Assembly (NCBI RefSeq): GCF_932526225.1
Contig: NC_064035.1
Location: 3,967,501-4,031,500, forward strand
Direction: 5' to 3'
DNA: 64,000 nt
DNA from: Nematostella vectensis
Taxonomy: Eukaryota; Cnidaria; Anthozoa; Actiniaria; Edwardsiidae
In this document: positions 56,330 through 64,000 of the stretch, in pieces
Numbering within the stretch: position 1 is the stretch's first letter
Layout: each line of letters starts with the position of its first letter
The notes under the pieces: model-generated
Databases searched by the model: none
Told to the model about the DNA's origin: nothing
What the model saw: the letters and a program-made list of their open reading frames with translations, nothing else
Position numbers and translations under genes: made by a program

Positions 56330-58941
56330 CTAATACACCAATTCTGCCTTGAGAGAGAAATGATCAGAGGGGTATGTGTTGCTTGGTATTGCACCATGAG
56401 GGTTAATGCTGTCTGGTTTCGGCACCTCCAGAACTGAAACTGGCTCTATGTCTGCCGATAGCCAGATGTAGTCCAATACAGATCCCTGACCCAAGCAGTA
56501 CGACGTGTATCCAGATTCTTTATCCTGTAACAAGAAAAGGGCTTGAGAACTGGTGTGTGTGTGTGTGTTTGGGGGGGGGGGGGGGGGGCAAGACAAAATT
56601 ATCTTATTTGTTAAGGATAAAATTCTACCAACTGCTATTCCTTAGGGGCTGTTCAAAGATCCCTTTGGGGATACCCTTTGTTGTTCCTTTGGATCCTCCT
56701 ATTCATAAACACATGATTTGAAGACTTATGACAGCACTCTCAAGAGTTCATCCGAAAAGATGTGCTCAATGGAGGTGACTTTCAGGAGGACTGCAATAAA
56801 ATTAAGAGATTCTAAAAATGTGCTTTCTCTTAGGGGTAAGAATTGCTGTTGGCTAAGAATGTGCTATCCCTTAGGGATAGAATCTATTTTGATGTTGTTA
56901 TTTTACATATTTCCACCCAGTCACTGAATGAGTCACTAAAGCCTTACCAACACTCTGTTGTAAGCACTCTTTACTTTTAGTGGTGAACTGGTTAGATGTT
57001 CCTCTATAAGTGAAAGTAGCTTTTCCTCTTCTTTGCATAACTGAATTTAAATAAAACAAACTTTTAGACAAATATTCTGGGTGTTGATAACCTAGAAAAA
57101 AAGTGGTGATTTTTTTTAATACTTTCAGAATTAAATATGGGTGAATGATATTCAAAGGAATAACATTAAAAGTGCCAAGGATGGAGTGTTTGTAAAAATC
57201 TTTGGATTATAGAAGGTAGTATAAAGATTGGCCCAAGAAAAAGGACATTTTAAATAAAGTTGATATGACAAACATTGATGGCGAAAGAGGTAGGAGCTGA
57301 GAGATTTTAGGGTTACAAGACAAAATAAAAGTATTATTATGGGAAATAATTGAATTGCAATTAGTACCTTATCTTCCACAGTAAAAGTTGGGTCTGGCAC
57401 AATGTAATCTAATTGACGCAGTGTATCTTTATTTAAAGTTCCTTCTTCTAGTAAGTTGTAGATTGGATACTGGGGCTCGATATTAAAGTCACCACACAAA
57501 ACATAAGGGACCCTATCATCTGTTGTTGACTGTAGCGACTGGACAAACTTCAGCATAGCCTGTGCCGCACATAGAATCTGTGCTGTAGTGGTGATAACAT
57601 GCTTTCCTAGATGACATAGGCTGTGTGTATTACCTAACAAATAGAATCTGTTTGTTAGCAGAGTATGAATAACAACATATTAACATTAAACCCAACCCCC
57701 CCAACTTGGACAGAAATCTTGAGAAATCAGGTGATATATAACTTACAGTAAATAATGTGATAAAAAAAACCCAAGAGGGCCAATGGGAGTGAATACAGGA
57801 AATGTATGAAAATTCCCACAAAAATTAGGCTTGTGATGACAAGGTCCAAAATCTTGTGACACCCGCCTAATGTGGGTGAGTTGAGAGGTATGCCATTGTA
57901 CTTCCAAAAACAATCTGTAAGTTATATTATAAACCCACCAACCATAACTTTTGTACTTCGGGGTGGTAAGCTCACTTATTTATCTATTACTTTTTAGTTT
58001 TTCTACTCACCTATAGCAAGTATTGAGCCGTCCTCAAGGGACTCGAGAGCCACCATCAGCAACACATGTCCAGTTTTGTACCCGGTCATTTTCTTATCCC
58101 CGGTGAGCTTATCTATAAAATCACTAAGCAAAACCATATCTGTTTTCGCTTTCTTAAATTTGCTCCTTCGGTAAAATATTGCCAATCCATCCAGCTTTGG
58201 ATCTGCTTTCTTCATATACACGCCACTGTACCCCAAAGAGTCCATGAATTTATCAATAATACCATTGTAGTACCAGTCGTCCAGCTCTTGTAGACAAAAA
58301 ATGTCGGCGTTTAACCACCTTATCTGGAGCAAATAAATTCCGCAAAAATTAGTGAGGTGAATAATGAGGGTCACGTGACTTTTTGGGTGGCAAACTTCGA
58401 GCGCGCGCTCAGGCTTTTAGCGGCAAAGGAAAGAAAAGCAACTTATTGGCCAGAAAGTTTTTTTTCAGACAGAGGTTAATTTTGATTTAAAGATTCTATT
58501 TTTTCGTCGCTTATCTGACTAGCCCCCCTCGCAAGTGGCCTGCTAGCAGTTATTTCTGTGTTTATTTTGGCTTGAATTTGCCACCCAAAAGGTACCTTGA
58601 GTTCAGGCCGAATTAGCATGGCAAAATAGTTAAATATTCATTGTTATGAATACTGAAAGCTGAATGCGTTTTGTTCGCGAATTGAATGTTGAATCGCATT
58701 TAGAACCGTATGCAGAGGATACCTCTTCCGTCAGTAAATGGTGTCTTCTAGAACTGATTCCATCCCTGAACAAGAACTTTAGTTCAGTGTGAGGGTACAT
58801 GTCGGCTTGTGGGATATAGCAGTCGGCAAGTGTGTTATATGTGACTATGCTGAGTTTCCTACGCAGGTCTGGCTGTGGGGACTTGGCATGGGTTACTTGT
58901 CTGTCATTTGCCCATCGCTTTGACGATAAGTTAACCTCCAT
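56330..58941 (-). CDS. endonuclease/exonuclease/phosphatase-family protein
   Basis: Five exons: 58941-58723, 58323-58011, 57633-57368, 57040-56948, 56524-56330. Phases close, giving 361 residues. The metal-dependent EEP fold is complete: YNTLAD (35-40), LQEL with the metal-binding Glu at 86, NTH (179-181), GDFN (225-228), LDYIW (314-318) and SDHF with the catalytic His at 352. This spacing fits the CCR4/nocturnin/Angel/PDE12 branch, whose members cut phosphodiester bonds in poly(A) tails, 2',5'-oligoadenylate or nucleotide cofactors. I cannot choose among them. There is no leucine-rich repeat domain, so it is not a full CCR4. No clear organelle targeting segment is seen in the first 30 residues. 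It is convergent with cyclin T. Confidence 0.9.
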
Positions 58942-59072
58942 GACTCTTGCTTTTTACGACACGCGACCTCTATAGCTTTCAGATGTTGTTTCTATATCTA
59001 TTGACGCTTCGCGCGGCTCTGGGTACGAGACTGGTGGGAAACAAACAAAGGGTTTCCCTTCAACTCGTCCCA
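58942..59072. promoter_or_regulatory. EEP gene 5' flank
   Basis: The minus-strand gene starts at 58941, so its promoter or 5' UTR lies here. No specific site assigned. Confidence 0.3.
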
Positions 59073-59302
59073 CGCATTGTCATCAGTTTACTTCCGGTCG
59101 ATTACGTAACAATCTCCGATGATTTTTAACGGAAAACGCGAAAAATATTTCAAAATATTGAAGGCAGTGTGTTTATTGGAAGTTTCTTTGAGGATGTGAT
59201 TGATAATTTAGAGCGGATGGCCTGTTAAATATCTCGGATTCTTTTGTTTTTTAACGGTTGAGGTTTCCGTCGGACCTCCGGAAGTAAACTGGTGACAATG
59301 CG
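59073..59302. mobile_element. MITE-like element, 230 bp
   Basis: Left CGCATTGTCATCAGTTTACT and right AGTAAACTGGTGACAATGCG are inverted repeats with one mismatch, continuing into TCCGG/CCGGA. No open frame. It lies about 130 bp upstream of the EEP start. Confidence 0.7.
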
Positions 59303-60660
59303 GCTTTAAATAAAAAGCTAACAAAACAAATTACGAACGATTTCGCGTATTCGCGGATAAAAACTGTTCTGAAACTCTATTCAGGCTATATTGACGCCTG
59401 GGCTGGAGTTTAGTGATTTAAAATTTCCCCTCAACCGAGGATGATTTAGTCGAAGTTGTACGCATTCTTCTTTTCACTCTCTGGATGCCACTGTTATTTC
59501 AAGAACAATTCTTAGATCAACAACAACACACCGGAAAAGTGTAAATTAGTCCAGTTTTAGCAGCCTGCTAGCCGGCACTCCAGTGGGTTTATTCAAAAAT
59601 TCCTGTTTTTGGAGTAGCGGAAATCAGTAGTTCACTATAGCACTAGCCTACGTCTGCTTAGCAGCAGCTTTGAGTGTCACGCAGACTAAGACTAGCGTGC
59701 ATCCGTTTTCAAAATTCTTATTGTATAACAATACAATAACAATAATACAATAAAAAAAAGTTGAATATATGTTAAATTTTACATAATTAGAATTTTGAAA
59801 CCTGATGCACACAAGCAATATATGCACACAAATAAAGATTCTGATTGACATTTCCCTTGAATTTCCATTCTAAATTTCTCTTTTTAGCATATTTCGACAA
59901 AAAATGTAATACCAACTCAAAATGTAATAAATTTCGCAACAAAATTAATGTAATAGCAACTCAAAATGTTAAACATTTCGCCAAAAATACAACATCCTAC
60001 AACGAAAAATAAAATACCTTATGCCACAAAATGTAGACGTTTCTCCTATCAAATCAGCTAAACTTCAGAATACCCGTCCCCTTATTTTGCCTTTTTCTTG
60101 TACTTACTGGCTTGCTCTATAGAAATCGAGGTGTGAAGTCCCATTGTGAACTCTGTCTGGAATGTTTGTTATGAAGGAATTGTTAATCTATGCAAAAGTC
60201 GTTTCCGACACGTCAGATATTTACTTGCTCTTTCCATTCGACATTTCACTTATTTGCTTTACGTGGATCTCTTCATTGTTTGACTAAGCATGCGTAGTTA
60301 CTGTTTAGCAAAACAGGTTTTATATTTGCCAGGCTAAAATAACAGTTTAACGATTACTTTTATCCTTAATCTTACCGCTGTTACATTACTTAATTTTGCA
60401 TATTACTATAGTCAAACTCTTCCTTTTATACTGCTCTTGCTATTTCTATCGAAGGAATTTATTCTAAGTCATTTATTATTTCATCGTTGATTTTCTTCCC
60501 AAAGTCAATACCCGATCTTCTTTTCTTACATCATCCTTAAAACCAGTTTGACCAGTTTATTAATGAGATTAGTATAAATTGAGCAGCATAGTAACTAGCT
60601 CTAGGATTGTACTGTTGCGAGGACACTACACGGCAGTGCTCTAGGTTGGTTTAGTCAGGA
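59303..60660. other. intergenic spacer
   Basis: AT-rich. CAAAATGTAATA motifs recur at about 59900-59970. At about 60150, on the minus strand, a short ATG frame (MGLHTSISIEQA) ends in GTAAGT, a weak candidate for a small first exon. Nothing else recognised. Confidence 0.4.
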
Positions 60661-61003
60661 CTCTCTAAAGTTGGCTTCGTCGACTTTCCGGGAAAGAGAT
60701 GTTTCTTCACTACCTTCCGAAAGCACTTGCCTTCTTACAGCCAACCTCCCGCTAGTCAGTGGTAGCTCTACCATTTGTAAACACTCAAGCGGTGCAATAA
60801 AGAACAAGAAGACGGTCAACCCTTGCTCAGCGTGTACGATCCCCGGCTACCCCCAATACCATAAAAGAACCACCCAAAACCTCGTAACATGTTGTTTTAT
60901 GGAGAGTTACTCCATAAAATCTAAACCTGCGCATTCATTGTTCAAGTGGAATAACTACTCAGATACATCAGACACAGATTCATTGTTTAAAACTAGAGCT
61001 TCC

Positions 61004-61009
61004 TTTATT
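61004..61009 (-). terminator. candidate polyadenylation signal of SHMT
   Basis: TTTATT on the plus strand reads AATAAA on the minus strand, about 95 bp past the SHMT stop codon. Confidence 0.45.
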
Positions 61010-61103
61010 GATTTTGGATTGCCTGCAGAACAGGCTCTCTATTCATTATATCTCTCGGGTAGCCATACACTTGGGTAGACTTAGACAATTTACGAAATAA
61101 AAT

Positions 61104-61545
61104 TTAATGGTTCTCAAATCCTGGCATCGGAAATCCACGAGCAAACTGCTCGACTTCTCCCCTCAGATCGGCTATGGCGGCAGAGATAGTTTGGTCGGAT
61201 TTGATGAAGGGCAAGAATGTCTTCAGATTGTCACCTATGGAGAGAGCGATATCAGAAACGATTTATTAAACAATCGTAAACATTTGGCACGTTGTCGTCT
61301 TGTTGACTTGTATACGCGCATCAAATATTTGTGATTGTGTGTATTGTGAATGCCGTGCTTATGTGCCGGGAATATCCACCCTGAGTGTCCACCCTAGTCA
61401 TTTGAGTTAACGAGACGAGCATGTATTTCAGCCCAACCTGTAGATTCTTGTGCGTCCAGTGCAATATGCACGCCTCTGTCAATGTATTCCACAACTCGCA
61501 CAAAATCTTGTTCTTTGAAGTTGCGTGACGTTAACGCAGGTGCGC
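61104..61545 (-). CDS. SHMT: serine hydroxymethyltransferase, last two exons
   Basis: Exons 61545-61438 and 61234-61104, joined in phase 1, give the C-terminal 79 or so residues: [20 protein letters not shown], then [16 protein letters not shown] joined to [20 protein letters not shown], and finally [15 protein letters not shown] and stop. This is the C-terminal small domain of the PLP enzyme that converts serine and tetrahydrofolate to glycine and methylenetetrahydrofolate. The GAPALTSR segment is a strong family signature. The FPMPGF ending resembles mitochondrial SHMT2-type proteins, but cytosolic against mitochondrial cannot be decided without the N-terminus. The acceptor at 61546 enters in phase 1; all earlier exons must lie beyond the 58-bp minisatellite and outside the window. 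No PLP-lysine region is seen. Confidence 0.92.
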
Positions 61546-61599
61546 CTGTAACGAAATCGAGATGCACGCAACACTAAGTGAGAAACAAAACAAAAACTT

Positions 61600-64000
61600 T
61601 TTCTATTAACTTCACCACTACTCCTCCGATCCTAACACATCCATCTGAACCTAACTCTGTCATTTACTACATATTTCACAACTTATCCTTCGATCCCACC
61701 CACACCACGCTGTCATCTCCTGTTCACTTCACGAAAACTCTTCCAATTCCTACCCATCCACCTCACTATATCATCTTCTTTCCACTTCACCACTACTCTT
61801 CCAATTCCTACCCATCCACCTCACTATATCATCTTCTTTCCACTTCACCACTACTCTTCCAATTCCTACCCATCCACCTCACTCTATACCTATTCACTGC
61901 ACCATCACTCTTCTAATTCCCTACCCATCCATCCCACTCTATCATCTTCTATTCTATGCACCACTACTCTTCCGATTCCTACCCACCCATCCCACTCTAT
62001 CATCTTCTATTCACTTCACCACTACTCTTTCGATTCCTATTCATCTACCCAACTCTATAATCTTCTTTCCACTTCACCACTACTCTTCTGATTCCTACCC
62101 ATCCATCCCACTCTATCATCTTCTATTCTCTGCACCACTACTCTTCCGATTCCTATTCATCTACCCAACTCTATCATCTTCTATTCACTTCACCACTACT
62201 CTTCCAATTCCTACCCATCCATCCCACTCTATAATCTTCTATCCACCTCACCACTACTCTTTCGATTCCTATTCATCTACCCAACTCTATCATCTTCTAT
62301 TCACTTCACCACTACTCTTCCAATTCCTACCCATCCGTCCCACTCTATAATCTTCTATCCACTTCACCACTACTCTTCCGATTCCTATTCATCTACCCAA
62401 CTCTATCATCTTCTATTCACTTCACCACTACTCTTCCAATTCCTACCCATCCATCCCACTCTATAATCTTCTATCCACCTCACCACTACTCTATTCATCT
62501 ACCCAACTCTATCATCTTCTATTCACTTCACCACTACTCTTCCAATTCCTACCCATCCATCCCACTCTATCATCTTCTATTCACTGCACCACTACTCTTC
62601 CAATTCCTACCCATCCATCCCACTCTATAATCTTCTATTCTCTGCACCACTACTCTTCCGATTCCTATTCATCTACCCAACTCTATCATCTTCTATTCAC
62701 TTCACCACTACTCTTCCAATTCCTACCCATCCATCCCACTCTATAATCTTCTATCCACTTCACCACTACTCTTCCGATTCCTATTCATCTACCCAACTCT
62801 ATCATCTTCTATTCACTTCACCACTACTCTTCCAATTCCTACCCATCCATCCCACTCTATCATCTTCTATTCTCTGCACCACTACTCTTTCGATTCCTAT
62901 TCATCTACCCAACTCTATCATCTTCTATTCACTTCACCACTACTCTTCCAATTCCTACCCATCCATCCCACTCTATAATCTTCTATCCACCTCACCACTA
63001 CTCTTTCGATTCCTATTCATCTACCCAACTCTATCATCTTCTATTCACTTCACCACTACTCTTCCAATTCCTACCCATCCGTCCCACTCTATAATCTTCT
63101 ATCCACTTCACCACTACTCTTCCGATTCCTATTCATCTACCCAACTCTATCATCTTCTATTTACTTCACCACTACTCTTCCAATCCCTACCCATCCATCC
63201 CACTCTATCATCTTCTATTCACTTCACCACTACTCTTCCAATTCCTACCCATCCATCCCACTCTATAATCTTCTATCCACTTCACCACTACTCTTCCGAT
63301 TCCTATTCATCTACCCAACTCTATCATCTTCTATTTACTTCACCACTACTCTTCCAATTCCTACCCATCCATCCCACTCTATAATCTTCTATCCACTTCA
63401 CCACTACTCTTCCGATTCCTATTCATCTACCCAACTCTATCATCTTCTATTTACTTCACCACTACTCTTCCAATTCCTACCCATCCATCCCACTCTATCA
63501 TCTTCTATTCACTGCACCACTACTCTTCCAATTCCTACCCATCCATCCCACTCTATCATCTTCTATTCTCTGCACCACTACTCTTCCGATTCCTATTCAT
63601 CTACCCAACTCTATCATCTTCTATTCACTTCACCACTACTCTTCCAATTCCTACCCATCCATCCCACTCTATAATCTTCTATCCACCTCACCACTACTCT
63701 TTCGATTCCTATTCATCTACCCAACTCTATCATCTTCTATTCACTTCACCACTACTCTTCCAATTCCTACCCATCCGTCCCACTCTATAATCTTCTATCC
63801 ACTTCACCACTACTCTTCCGATTCCTATTCATCTACCCAACTCTATCATCTTCTATTTACTTCACCACTACTCTTCCAATCCCTACCCATCCATCCCACT
63901 CTATCATCTTCTATTCACTTCACCACTACTCTTCCAATTCCTACCCATCCATCCCACTCTATAATCTTCTATCCACTTCACCACTACTCTTTTGATTCCT
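61600..64000. repeat. 58-bp minisatellite with alternating unit types, continues past window
   Basis: About 41 units of 58 bp. Type A contains CCAATTCCTACCCATCCATC and type B contains CGATTCCTATTCATCTACCC. From about 62000 they tend to alternate A-B, making a 116-bp higher-order period, with runs of A in places and single-base markers (CATCCGTCC, TCTATTTAC, CACCTCACC) recurring in the same order at longer range. The array lies in the SHMT intron before the penultimate exon. Confidence 0.95.

Overview
This is a eukaryotic nuclear window from an animal. It is AT-rich and intron-rich, with GT-AG introns that join conserved metazoan coding exons in consistent phase. The introns and spacers are full of minisatellites, short inverted-repeat transposons and one intact LTR retrotransposon. 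The mix (ancestral-style intron phases, many foldback MITEs, a compact Ty3/gypsy element) suggests an anthozoan cnidarian such as a sea anemone. That assignment is inference and rests on no single diagnostic sequence.

Layout: 1-8.7 kb is repeats (33/36-bp, 38-bp and 51-bp minisatellites) plus a decayed retroelement fragment. On the minus strand, 25850 down to 8776 carries thirteen exons of an AGAP-type Arf GTPase-activating protein; its last ArfGAP exons are not visible and would lie beyond position 1. A 4.6-kb Ty3/gypsy element with two identical 138-bp LTRs sits antisense in one AGAP intron. Back to back with AGAP, on the plus strand, is a two-exon rolling-stone-like membrane protein (26457-28896) whose intron holds two adjacent MITEs. 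Next come an 86-bp tandem repeat, a 27-bp minisatellite, and a seven-exon LIV-1-type ZIP zinc transporter on the minus strand (39277-32536). An intron of the ZIP gene contains a 36-bp minisatellite that resembles the coding sequence of its own metal-binding motif.

From 39.3 to 48.6 kb there is no convincing gene, only a 1.6-kb 26-bp minisatellite, several foldback elements and a 1-kb element with 105-bp inverted repeats. Cyclin T (ten exons, plus strand, 48672-53607) is followed by a convergent five-exon endonuclease/exonuclease/phosphatase-family protein (minus, 58941-56330). The last two exons of a serine hydroxymethyltransferase lie at 61545-61104 on the minus strand; the rest of that gene would be beyond a 58-bp minisatellite that fills the window from 61.6 kb to its end.

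The genes are ordinary housekeeping or signalling genes with no evident shared pathway: Arf/membrane traffic, zinc import, P-TEFb transcription elongation, probable RNA or nucleotide phosphodiester cleavage, and one-carbon metabolism. The distinctive part of the window is its repeat biology. All exon borders were read by eye from conserved protein sequence, splice consensus and phase arithmetic; no alignment or search was run.
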